A program made the translations under genes and the position numbers. Positions 1 through 5,271 of a stretch of 5,354 bases of DNA are shown piece after piece (within the stretch, counting starts at the first letter, position 1; each line of letters opens with the position of its first letter). The stretch is from Candidatus Zixiibacteriota bacterium (GTDB lineage: Bacteria > Zixibacteria > MSB-5A5 > SM1-73): positions 1-5,354 of the forward strand of contig JAGMFA010000144.1 of assembly GCA_023127875.1 (NCBI GenBank), in the 5' to 3' direction. Under the pieces are notes generated by a model. It saw nothing but the letters and a program-made list of their open reading frames with translations, was not told where the DNA came from and did not search any database.

Positions 1-1594
1 CCGGATTGGGAGCCGTCTGTCCCAGTCCGCAGAGAGAGCCTCGTTTGACCGTTTCGCCCAGGGTCTGGAGTTTGGTCAGATCTTCAGGCTGACCATGTCC
101 TTTTATTATCCTTTCAAGAATCTCCACCATATGTCTGCTCCCCACCCGGCAGGGGGAGCATTTGCCACAGGACTCCTTCTGAGTGAAGTCCAAAAAGTAG
201 TGGGCTACATCCACCACGCAGGTGTCCTCATCCATCACGATCAAACCTCCTGATCCCATTATGGATCCAGCCGCATCCAGGGATTCATAATCTACCGGCG
301 TGTCTAAGAATTCTTCGGAGAGGCATCCTCCGGAGGGCCCGCCGGTTTGGACCGCCTTGAATGGCTTCCTGGAACCACCTCCTATATCAAAGATAATTTT
401 TCTGAGCGTCATTCCCAAGGGCACCTCGATCAGCCCGGAGCGGCGCACCTTTCCCACCAGAGAGAACGTTTTGGTGCCGTGATTTCCCTGGGTGCCAAAT
501 TGTTTATACCATGAGGCTCCGTTCCTCAAGATATTGGGGAGAGTTCCCAGGGTTTCCACGTTGTTGATGATGGTGGGCATACCAAAAAGACCTGAGACTG
601 CAGGAAACGGAGGTCGGGATTTGGGCATACCCCTTTTTCCCTCAATGGAGGCGATAAGTGCGGTCTCCTCCCCGCAGACAAAAGCCCCCGCCCCTTCCTT
701 TATGGTGATGTCGAAATCAAAGCCTGAGTTTCCGATGTTCTTGCCTAAAAAGCCATAATCTTTCATCTGGGTTATGGCTTTCTTCAAACGAGCTATGGCT
801 AACGGATATTCCGCCCTTATGTAAATGTAGCCATGGGAAGCACCAATGGCATAAGCCGCGATCAGCAAACCTTCGAGAACTGAGTGTGGATCACCCTCTA
901 TTAAGGAGCGGTTCATGAACGCACCCGGATCCCCTTCATCAGCATTGCAGATCATATACTTTTCTTTACCGGGAGAGCTTCTGCATATCTCCCATTTCTT
1001 GTAGGTGGGAAACCCTGCTCCGCCTCTTCCCCGAAGCCCAGCCTCCTTCACCTCTGCAATTATCTCCTCAGGTTTTTTCCCGAAGGCATTCATGATGCCT
1101 GAGTATCCTTCGTTCGCTAAGTAATGGTCGATCTCCTCCGGGTCTATGAATCCGCAGTTTCTGAGCACCACTCTTACCTGGGGTTTAAGCATGGGAAGAT
1201 CGAAGAATTTGGGAATTCCGTCCGTGAATTTTGTGTTCTCATCTCCGAAGTGCCCCACCGCAAGTTGAAGGAGAGGATCGTCTTTTTTTAAATAAGACTC
1301 AACTATCCTTTTGGCTTTCTCCGGGTTGACATTAGCATAACTTATCCGGGGACGACCCGGCAGTGTAATATCCATAAGTGGTTCTAAATAACAGGGACCA
1401 ATACACCCTACTTGGACAATCTTTGCTTTCAATCGGTTTTGCTTTAAGGTCTTCTGGACCGACGTTAGCACTTCCATGGCGCCGGCGGCTCTGCCGCAGG
1501 AGGCGGTACCCAAATAAATGACCGGGACTTTGCTGGTTTTCAGCAAATCCCATTTCCTTTGAGCGGCTTTTCTTTTTTTCTTAAAACTATTCAT
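1..1594 (-). CDS. NADH-binding flavoprotein subunit, NuoF/HydB-like (C-terminus cut by window edge)
   Basis: This subunit binds NADH and FMN and passes electrons into Fe-S clusters. It matches the HydB/HndC subunit of cytoplasmic NADH-dependent or bifurcating [FeFe] hydrogenases. Translation is open for 531 codons. Residues about 22-105 form a thioredoxin-like [2Fe-2S] domain with Cys33, Cys64 and Cys68. Next come the NADH-site glycine motif GRGGAGFP (189-196), the FMN-site CNADEGDPGAF (216-226), GAGAFVCGEETALI (301-314) and NNVETL (344-349). The [4Fe-4S] ligands are Cys476, Cys479, Cys482 and Cys522. Family members with this N-terminal domain usually continue into a two-cluster ferredoxin domain, which would lie beyond base 1. 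The ATG at 1594 overlaps the end of the NuoE-like gene by 8 bp, so translation is probably coupled; only a weak purine-rich site precedes it. A formate dehydrogenase partner cannot be excluded, but the sensory hydrogenase next door favours a hydrogenase. The family call is very secure. Confidence 0.96.
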   Translation of the reverse strand, partial: MNSFKKKRKAAQRKWDLLKTSKVPVIYLGTASCGRAAGAMEVLTSVQKTLKQNRLKAKIVQVGCIGPCYLEPLMDITLPGRPRISYANVNPEKAKRIVESYLKKDDPLLQLAVGHFGDENTKFTDGIPKFFDLPMLKPQVRVVLRNCGFIDPEEIDHYLANEGYSGIMNAFGKKPEEIIAEVKEAGLRGRGGAGFPTYKKWEICRSSPGKEKYMICNADEGDPGAFMNRSLIEGDPHSVLEGLLIAAYAIGASHGYIYIRAEYPLAIARLKKAITQMKDYGFLGKNIGNSGFDFDITIKEGAGAFVCGEETALIASIEGKRGMPKSRPPFPAVSGLFGMPTIINNVETLGTLPNILRNGASWYKQFGTQGNHGTKTFSLVGKVRRSGLIEVPLGMTLRKIIFDIGGGSRKPFKAVQTGGPSGGCLSEEFLDTPVDYESLDAAGSIMGSGGLIVMDEDTCVVDVAHYFLDFTQKESCGKCSPCRVGSRHMVEILERIIKGHGQPEDLTKLQTLGETVKRGSLCGLGQTAPNP

Positions 1595-2039
1595 ATTTAC
1601 CCAAAATCTCTTTTAAACGAATCACCGTCATCCGGCTGTAGATATCATCATTGATCTGGATCACAGGTGCCAGAGCACAGCACCCTAAACAGGCCACCCG
1701 CTGGAGGTCAAACCGTTTGTCTTTGGTGGTTTGCCCCGGAGAGATATCAAGTTCCCTCTCCACCGCTTCGCACAAGATTTGCCCTCCCCGCACGTGGCAA
1801 GCGGTTCCCAGACAGACTTTAATGGAGTTTCTGCCAGGGGCGGTGAAACGAAACTGGGAATAAAAGGAAGCCACTCCATATATCTGATTTTCGGAGATTT
1901 TTAAAAACCGAGAAATATGTTTGATGGCCTCTTCGGAGAGATATCCGAACTTCTCCTGAACCTTTTGAAGAATCGGAATCAAGTCTCCCTCCTCACCTTT
2001 GAATCTGGAGAATATGCGGACATAATCTTTATCAGTCAC
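1587..2039 (-). CDS. NuoE/HydC-like [2Fe-2S] thioredoxin-fold subunit
   Basis: This 150-residue subunit relays electrons to or from the NuoF-like flavoprotein through one [2Fe-2S] cluster. The length is normal for the stand-alone HydC/HndA/NuoE family. An N-terminal helical region (about 1-60) includes the typical YGVASFYSQF segment (54-63). The thioredoxin-like domain follows, with all four cluster ligands in canonical spacing: Cys76 and Cys81 (CLGTAC), then Cys117 and Cys121 (CLGCC). The start is GTG at 2039, chosen because GGAG at 2048-2051 lies 8 bases upstream. It is 43 bases downstream of the hydrogenase-like stop and overlaps the NuoF-like start, so the three genes are probably one transcript. 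The family call is secure. Whether it serves a hydrogenase or another NAD-linked oxidoreductase is inferred from context. Confidence 0.96.
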   Translation of the reverse strand: MTDKDYVRIFSRFKGEEGDLIPILQKVQEKFGYLSEEAIKHISRFLKISENQIYGVASFYSQFRFTAPGRNSIKVCLGTACHVRGGQILCEAVERELDISPGQTTKDKRFDLQRVACLGCCALAPVIQINDDIYSRMTVIRLKEILGKYE

Positions 2040-2047
2040 AGAACAAT

Positions 2048-2051
2048 CTCC
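2048..2051 (-). promoter_or_regulatory. Ribosome binding site for the NuoE-like gene
   Basis: GGAG on the minus strand lies 8 bases before the GTG at 2039 and supports that non-ATG start. Confidence 0.6.
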
Positions 2052-2082
2052 GTTCCACTTCCGAAAGGTTCATTTTCTCTTC

Positions 2083-3351
2083 TCATTCCTTCTCCCCCTT
2101 TTGAGCCAGGAGGATACAATCGGTGAGTTTCGCCTCTCCTCTGACAAAATCCTCGGCAAAAGCCATGCAGGTAGGTGCCCCACAGCAGCCGCAGTCTGTT
2201 TGGGGGAGCTTCTGATATACCCGCTCTCTTTCTTTCATTCTCTTGATGGATGTCTCTAAGTCGGTGTCGAAATATTTGGTGGGACGGGGCAAAATCGGAT
2301 TTTCCAGGAAATAATATCCTTCCTTCAGTTTCTGGTCGATATCCTCATCATCGACTTTTATGCGCTCTTCATACTTGCCTCTTTGCTTTATGCTGTTAGT
2401 TCGGGCGACGTACGGGTTCTCCACGTTGAGACTTCCGCCAATGCAGCCCAGCATACAGGCCATAGCTTCAACGAAATCGACATTTCGTAGGCGCGAATTC
2501 TCGATATCGTCGAGTATCTTCATCACGTGATCCAAACCGGAGACGGCCAGCCAATTCTTCATCTCCACCGCCTGGGTTATTCCTCCGAGTGTAGCCCAAC
2601 CTGCGTTGAAGGAAAAATCCTTAGGTACCTGGCTTTCATCAAATGTCTCCTTTATAGCCACAATATGAGGGAGTGATACAGAATAGACGTCATTTATGGA
2701 GACAACTCCGTCAAACCATGACCTGGCCTTTTCAGCCGGCTGTTTGATGGAGACGATCTTTGCTGGACAGGGAGCTACATAAATTATTCCGATATCCTCT
2801 GGTTTCAATCCCAATTTGGCAGGCAGATTTTTTCTAATCTCCCGGGCGGTTACCTCCCTGGGCACATCCAACGGCACCACCAGTTCCACTAAATCAGGAT
2901 ATTTTACCTGGATCAACCTGAGCATGGAGGGACAATGAGACGATATGAGAGGAAGCCGCCCCCGATATTTTTTCATATGTTTAACCAAAGCCCGGACTAA
3001 TGCCGCGGATGAGGCGCTGACGTCCACCACCTCGTCGAACCCAAGTTCTTTGAAAGCCAAATGAATAATGTAAGGATGAACGCTCGATTCGAACTGGGAA
3101 TAAAGCACCGGGGAGGGTACCACCACCTTGTATTTGAAGCGGGAGAACTCGGCAACCGGATCCGTAATCGGAACGATGGCCCCCTCGGGGCATACGGATA
3201 TGCAGGTGCCACAATCAACGCACAGCTCCTCGGAGATGACCGCTTTGCCCTCTCTTACCCGAATGGCCTGGGTAGGGCAGTGACGCATGCAGGTCATGTG
3301 TCCACGACACTTTTCTAAAACTACTTTATGAGCATGATAATACTGCACCAA
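2083..3351 (-). CDS. Putative sensory [FeFe]-hydrogenase (group D-like, no PAS domain)
   Basis: This 422-residue protein has the domain order of putative sensory [FeFe] hydrogenases. An N-terminal two-cluster ferredoxin domain spans residues 9-62: the second motif is complete (Cys44, Cys47, Cys50, Cys54), while the first reads Cys15, His18, Cys21, Cys25. The H-cluster domain spans about 75-340. All four expected H-cluster cysteines are present: Cys140 in SSHCPSM (137-143), Cys195 in APCPAK (193-198), and Cys299 and Cys303 in MACMLGCIGG (297-306). A C-terminal Fe-S domain has Cys387, Cys390, Cys395 and Cys412. The position before Cys140, normally the proton-shuttle cysteine, is His139, and the usual Met before the second motif is Ala193. 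No PAS domain follows, unlike group C sensors, so group D fits best. The start is TTG at 3351 (GTG next codon), because an in-frame TAG lies shortly upstream and AGGAGAG at 3363-3369 precedes it. H2 sensing rather than turnover is an inference. A 43-base gap separates it from the NuoE-like gene. Confidence 0.9.
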   Translation of the reverse strand: MVQYYHAHKVVLEKCRGHMTCMRHCPTQAIRVREGKAVISEELCVDCGTCISVCPEGAIVPITDPVAEFSRFKYKVVVPSPVLYSQFESSVHPYIIHLAFKELGFDEVVDVSASSAALVRALVKHMKKYRGRLPLISSHCPSMLRLIQVKYPDLVELVVPLDVPREVTAREIRKNLPAKLGLKPEDIGIIYVAPCPAKIVSIKQPAEKARSWFDGVVSINDVYSVSLPHIVAIKETFDESQVPKDFSFNAGWATLGGITQAVEMKNWLAVSGLDHVMKILDDIENSRLRNVDFVEAMACMLGCIGGSLNVENPYVARTNSIKQRGKYEERIKVDDEDIDQKLKEGYYFLENPILPRPTKYFDTDLETSIKRMKERERVYQKLPQTDCGCCGAPTCMAFAEDFVRGEAKLTDCILLAQKGEKE

Positions 3352-3362
3352 TTTATCTTTTG

Positions 3363-3369
3363 CTCTCCT
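3363..3369 (-). promoter_or_regulatory. Ribosome binding site for the sensory hydrogenase-like gene
   Basis: AGGAGAG on the minus strand lies 11 bases before the TTG at 3351. The spacing is on the long side but the match is good, and no ATG start sits closer in frame. Confidence 0.55.
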
Positions 3370-3389
3370 GTTAAAGACAAATAATGGCT

Positions 3390-3507
3390 ATTTAACGTTC
3401 TCCGTACAAAAGAAGCCCAGCACTAATTTTGCCCTCTTAGCCCCAGCAAATTGGTGTGGGGTTTGGGTGAGTGCCGTCATGCACAAACCTTTTATGCGGT
3501 GTTATAT
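3390..3507 (-). repeat. attC-like imperfect palindrome downstream of the toxin-like gene
   Basis: Read on the minus strand, ATATAAC (3507-3501) opens the site and GTTAAAT (3396-3390) closes it. The closing box fits the integron core GTTRRRY. Inside them, CTTTTATGCGG (plus strand 3489-3499) pairs with CCGTACAAAAG (3402-3412) with one G-T wobble and one mismatch, leaving a long loop. Total length is 118 bp, within the range of integron attC sites. It begins 16 bases after the toxin-like stop codon, the tight spacing seen in cassettes. GTTGGGC at 3511-3517, just outside, also fits GTTRRRY, so the outer edge is ambiguous. The spacers between outer and inner boxes are unequal (1 and 5 bases), unlike textbook attC sites, so this is a hypothesis. 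Confidence 0.4.
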
Positions 3508-3523
3508 GAAGTTGGGCGCTCTG

Positions 3524-3886
3524 TCAACCCTTTCGAATTCTGATGCGCCCAGGTTCGACAATCGCTAATTTGCCAGACAATTTTGAAACCAACTTGTCTT
3601 GCTTCAGAAAGCTTTCGAGCAAATTGAGGATAAAAAGAGCTGGCGCATCCCTTGGAATACGCAAAACGACGAGTCCCATGTATTGTGCTGGTGGATAGTT
3701 ACGGATGTCTGAAAAGCCAAGATCGCCTGTCACTAAACACAAATCTCTATTTTGAGCATATGAAGCGATTTGTGAGTCCTTTGCTCCTCGTAGACCAATG
3801 TCACGGACATCGATTGCTTCATGAGCATAACTCTGCAATAAATCACCTGTCGAGCGTGGCAAGTCTTCATCAATTAGGAATTGCAT
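3524..3886 (-). CDS. DUF5615 family PIN-like protein, probable toxin of a two-gene module
   Basis: This 120-residue protein matches DUF5615, a PIN-like/Mut7-C-like family of predicted nucleases commonly paired with DUF433 proteins. The diagnostic start FLIDEDLP (3-10) supplies acidic residues Asp6, Glu7 and Asp8. The central region DVRDIGLRGAKDSQI (26-40) holds Asp37, and VTGDLGFSDIRNYPP (52-66) holds Asp55 and Asp60. These acidic positions fit a metal-binding PIN-type site. Nuclease activity and the toxin role are inferred from the family and have not been shown. The ATG at 3886 follows the DUF433 stop after 9 bases, and its Shine-Dalgarno GGGGAAG (3890-3896) touches that stop codon, so the two are translated together. 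The length is normal and the gene looks intact. Confidence 0.9.
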   Translation of the reverse strand: MQFLIDEDLPRSTGDLLQSYAHEAIDVRDIGLRGAKDSQIASYAQNRDLCLVTGDLGFSDIRNYPPAQYMGLVVLRIPRDAPALFILNLLESFLKQDKLVSKLSGKLAIVEPGRIRIRKG

Positions 3887-3889
3887 AAA

Positions 3890-3896
3890 CTTCCCC
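3890..3896 (-). promoter_or_regulatory. Ribosome binding site for the DUF5615 gene, touching the DUF433 stop codon
   Basis: GGGGAAG on the minus strand shares its first base with the DUF433 TAG (3896-3898) and lies 3 bases before the ATG at 3886. This supports translational coupling of the pair. Confidence 0.6.
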
Positions 3897-4117
3897 TATT
3901 TTGGAAGAGGGTGAAATTCTTCCTCTTCGATAAGTTCGCCAGCATAGATTAAGGCAGCTCGAATATCCTCCTCACTTACTTCGTATTCCCGTATGATCTC
4001 TTCTTTTGTCATACCGCCTGCAAGCCCTCCGATAATACGTGCAACGGGAACTCTTGTGCCCTTAATGACAGGTTTACCATGCTGTATATCAGGGTCTATA
4101 ATGATTCGATTATCCAT
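3896..4117 (-). CDS. DUF433 family protein, probable antitoxin
   Basis: This 73-residue protein matches DUF433, a small winged-helix-like family found next to DUF5615 or PIN-type toxins and read as the antitoxin or DNA-binding partner. The family signature is clear: an IDPDIQHGKPVIKGTRVPV segment (7-25), then a helix-turn-helix-like stretch with GGMTKEEIIREYEVSEEDIRAAL (34-56) and a short acidic tail (EEEE). It lies immediately upstream of its partner in the order typical for such modules. The ATG at 4117 is preceded by a near-perfect Shine-Dalgarno, so the start is firm. Self-repression of its own promoter is typical of antitoxins, but no operator can be assigned here. The gene is intact. 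Confidence 0.9.
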   Translation of the reverse strand: MDNRIIIDPDIQHGKPVIKGTRVPVARIIGGLAGGMTKEEIIREYEVSEEDIRAALIYAGELIEEEEFHPLPK

Positions 4118-4126
4118 GACTTACTC

Positions 4127-4137
4127 TCACCTCCTTT
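4127..4137 (-). promoter_or_regulatory. Very strong Shine-Dalgarno for the DUF433 gene
   Basis: AAAGGAGGTGA on the minus strand, 9 bases before the ATG at 4117, is an 11-base complement of the usual 3' end of 16S rRNA. It is the best ribosome site in the window and contrasts with the weaker sites of the flanking metabolic genes. This fits a self-contained cassette gene that must be translated wherever it lands. Confidence 0.75.
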
Positions 4138-4151
4138 TATCATCCAATTTC

Positions 4152-4229
4152 ATATAACGGTTCTGGATATGCGATATTGTGTTAGCAATGTGGGTGGAGC
4201 GTAGCGGAACCGCATATCCAGTGTTAGGC
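4152..4229 (-). repeat. attC-like imperfect palindrome upstream of the antitoxin-like gene
   Basis: Read on the minus strand, GCCTAAC (4229-4223) fits the integron box RYYYAAC, and GTTATAT (4158-4152) fits GTTRRRY at all but one position. Between them CTGGATATGCG and CGCATATCCAG (plus strand 4163-4173 and 4211-4221) form a perfect 11-bp stem around a 37-base centre. Total length is 78 bp, within the attC range. The spacers of 1 and 4 bases resemble those of the second site (1 and 5) but not the equal 5-6 bases of textbook attC sites, and no bulged base is evident in the stem. A simple hairpin of another repeat family is the alternative. Confidence 0.45.
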
Positions 4230-4256
4230 GATGTGCCAAATTAACTTTTCAGGGTT

Positions 4257-4279
4257 CTGTCAGGACCTAGTCCTGACAG
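4257..4279. repeat. Perfect 10-bp hairpin with 3-base loop (first of a pair)
   Basis: CTGTCAGGAC and GTCCTGACAG surround the loop CTA. It lies downstream of the DRTGG-ATPase stop. No T-run follows on either strand, so a classical intrinsic terminator is not supported, although a stem this strong could still pause transcription or protect the mRNA 3' end. Confidence 0.7.
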
Positions 4280-4283
4280 GCTT

Positions 4284-4314
4284 GGTTGCGTCAGGAGTAG
4301 CTCCTGACGTAACT
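4284..4314. repeat. Second hairpin of the pair, sharing the GTCAGGA core
   Basis: CGTCAGGAG (4289-4297) and CTCCTGACG (4301-4309) form a perfect 9-bp stem with loop TAG. Pairing extends outward to about 4284/4314 with G-T wobbles. It is five bases from the first hairpin and shares the TCAGGA/TCCTGA core. The base pair next to the loop is swapped, which suggests a dispersed repeat family maintained as a structure. Confidence 0.65.
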
Positions 4315-4326
4315 TTCAAAAAATCT

Positions 4327-5112
4327 TCAGATAAAAAACCTCATTTGCAGTGTGGTCCCCTTTCCAACCTCGCTTTTGATCTTAATCTCATCTGAGTTTT
4401 TCTTTATGTTGGGCAGTCCCATCCCGGAGCCAAACCCCATGGCTCTCATCTCTTCGGTGGCAGTGGTAAATCCCTCCTGCATTGCCAAATCTACGTCCGG
4501 GATACCCTTTCCCTCATCCGCAATCACCACCTCAATCAGACCGGGAGTAACCGAGAGATTAACTTTTGCTCTCTTGGCGTGCATAACCACGTTCATCTCC
4601 CCCTCGTAGGTGGAGATGGCAACTCTTCGGACCAGCTTGGGGTCGAACCCAATTTTTTTCAAGATAGCCTTCACCTTGGTGGATGCCATCCCCGCGTTGG
4701 CGAAATCATTCCCCTCAATGAAGAACTCATGGCCCAGTAACATCTTATCTGCTTTTTGCCCAATTAATCTGGCTTTTTCTTCCTGGTATTCCCCCCTCTT
4801 GACTGAATCTATTCTGATGCAGGCATCGAACATGTCCATCTCCGTGGAGAGTAAGACCAGATGGTTATCTTTGGCGAATTTCTCCGCGTCATCTTTGGGC
4901 TTTTTGCCCCGAATGAACACAACCCCCACAAATTCTGCCATGTGGGCGGAGATGACAGCCTGCTGGGTTGCCAGTCCGGTAAGCAGAATCGAATTGGGCT
5001 GGCCAAAGGCTAAAACGTCGCTCATCAAATCAGATGCATATACTTGGTCGACCGTGGCATCGAGTCTATCTTCTCCCTCGATCACGGAAGCCTCCAGCGC
5101 ATCTTTTATCAT
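4327..5112 (-). CDS. DRTGG domain fused to GHKL ATPase (RsbW-like serine kinase or anti-sigma type)
   Basis: This 261-residue two-domain signalling protein is probably cytoplasmic. Residues about 1-105 form a DRTGG domain (DLMSDVLAFGQPNSILLTGL at 28-47, then GVVFIRGKKP at 63-72), a module linked to nucleotide sensing. Residues about 128-261 form a GHKL ATPase of the SpoIIAB/RsbW kind: the N box has Glu170, Asn174 and His178; the G1 box is ADEGKGIPD (198-206, Asp199); the G2 box is GFGSGMGL (226-233). No histidine phosphoacceptor or membrane segment is seen, so serine kinase or anti-sigma activity is more likely than a histidine kinase; the target is unknown. Related loci are recalled as carrying the two domains as separate neighbouring genes. 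An in-frame GTG at 5124 would add four residues, but ATG at 5112 is preferred because GGAG at 5119-5122 is six bases upstream. The toxin-antitoxin-like block now separates it from the hydrogenase gene. Confidence 0.9.
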   Translation of the reverse strand: MIKDALEASVIEGEDRLDATVDQVYASDLMSDVLAFGQPNSILLTGLATQQAVISAHMAEFVGVVFIRGKKPKDDAEKFAKDNHLVLLSTEMDMFDACIRIDSVKRGEYQEEKARLIGQKADKMLLGHEFFIEGNDFANAGMASTKVKAILKKIGFDPKLVRRVAISTYEGEMNVVMHAKRAKVNLSVTPGLIEVVIADEGKGIPDVDLAMQEGFTTATEEMRAMGFGSGMGLPNIKKNSDEIKIKSEVGKGTTLQMRFFI

Positions 5113-5118
5113 TTTTAT

Positions 5119-5122
5119 CTCC
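5119..5122 (-). promoter_or_regulatory. Ribosome binding site that decides the start of the DRTGG-ATPase gene
   Basis: GGAG on the minus strand lies six bases before the ATG at 5112, while the alternative GTG at 5124 has no good site. The shorter start is therefore preferred. Confidence 0.55.
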
Positions 5123-5151
5123 ACAACAGTTGCCCACTAATGTGTCCCCAA

Positions 5152-5157
5152 AATATA
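5152..5157 (-). promoter_or_regulatory. Weak -10 candidate for the DRTGG-ATPase operon
   Basis: TATATT on the minus strand lies about 40 bases before the ATG at 5112. The only -35 match at a usable distance is poor (about half of TTGACA), so the assignment is tentative. Confidence 0.2.
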
Positions 5158-5165
5158 TTCTTTCA

Positions 5166-5235
5166 TGTCATTCTGGGCATAGCGAAGAATCTAAAAACGA
5201 GATGTTTCGCTTCGCTCAACATGACACCATGACAC
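5166..5235. repeat. Imperfect inverted repeat, MITE-like or dispersed hairpin element
   Basis: TGTCATTCTGGGCATAGCGA (from 5166) is matched by an inverted copy ending at 5226 (TTCGCTTCGCTCAACATGACA family core, ends TGTCA/TGACA), with roughly 70% identity between arms. ATGACAC then occurs twice in tandem (5221-5227 and 5229-5235). The core resembles a hairpin repeat seen in many environmental bacterial genomes. It carries no gene and lies just upstream of the DRTGG-ATPase leader. Confidence 0.6.
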
Positions 5236-5271
5236 GCCAACTTACTAAGGGGAACATATAATTGTTTACAT

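Larger units (their letters stand above)
3396..4157 (-). mobile_element. Putative integron-cassette-like insertion carrying a toxin-antitoxin-like pair
   Basis: Using G/TT as the cut point in the two GTTRRRY-like boxes gives a 762-bp unit that holds only the DUF433 and DUF5615 genes, in the same orientation as the boxes. The first bases of the unit (GTTATATGAA, minus strand, 4158-4149) are the exact reverse complement of the 10 bases opening its own downstream site (3510-3501). That is expected if one circular cassette carrying a single attC was inserted. Toxin-antitoxin pairs are frequent cargo of sedentary integron arrays. There is no integrase or attI in view, so at best this is an integrase-less attC cluster. 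A non-integron element with terminal inverted repeats is the main alternative. Confidence 0.4.

Noticed and set aside
300..758. Two plus-strand open frames (300-482 and 492-758)
   Set aside because: They lie entirely opposite the conserved NuoF-like coding sequence, have no ribosome sites or recognisable motifs, and are antisense shadows.
1332..1553. A 73-codon minus-strand frame inside the NuoF-like gene
   Set aside because: It is in another frame of a strongly conserved protein domain and has no recognisable motif.
3380..3415. Promoter for the sensory hydrogenase gene (TTGTAC with a CATTAT-like -10, minus strand)
   Set aside because: Both boxes are poor matches and the same bases are explained by the attC-like palindrome; the claim is too weak without transcript data.
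4257..4314. Intrinsic terminator for the DRTGG-ATPase gene
   Set aside because: The stems are strong, but there is no T-run after either hairpin on the minus strand, so Rho-independent termination is not supported.
4152..4314. CRISPR array, because several short repeats are clustered
   Set aside because: The repeats are palindromes of different sequence and spacing, with no regular repeat-spacer unit and no cas gene.
4352..5140. Long plus-strand open frames opposite the DRTGG-ATPase gene (85 and 176 codons)
   Set aside because: The minus-strand product has complete DRTGG and GHKL motifs over the same span; the plus-strand products show no family features.
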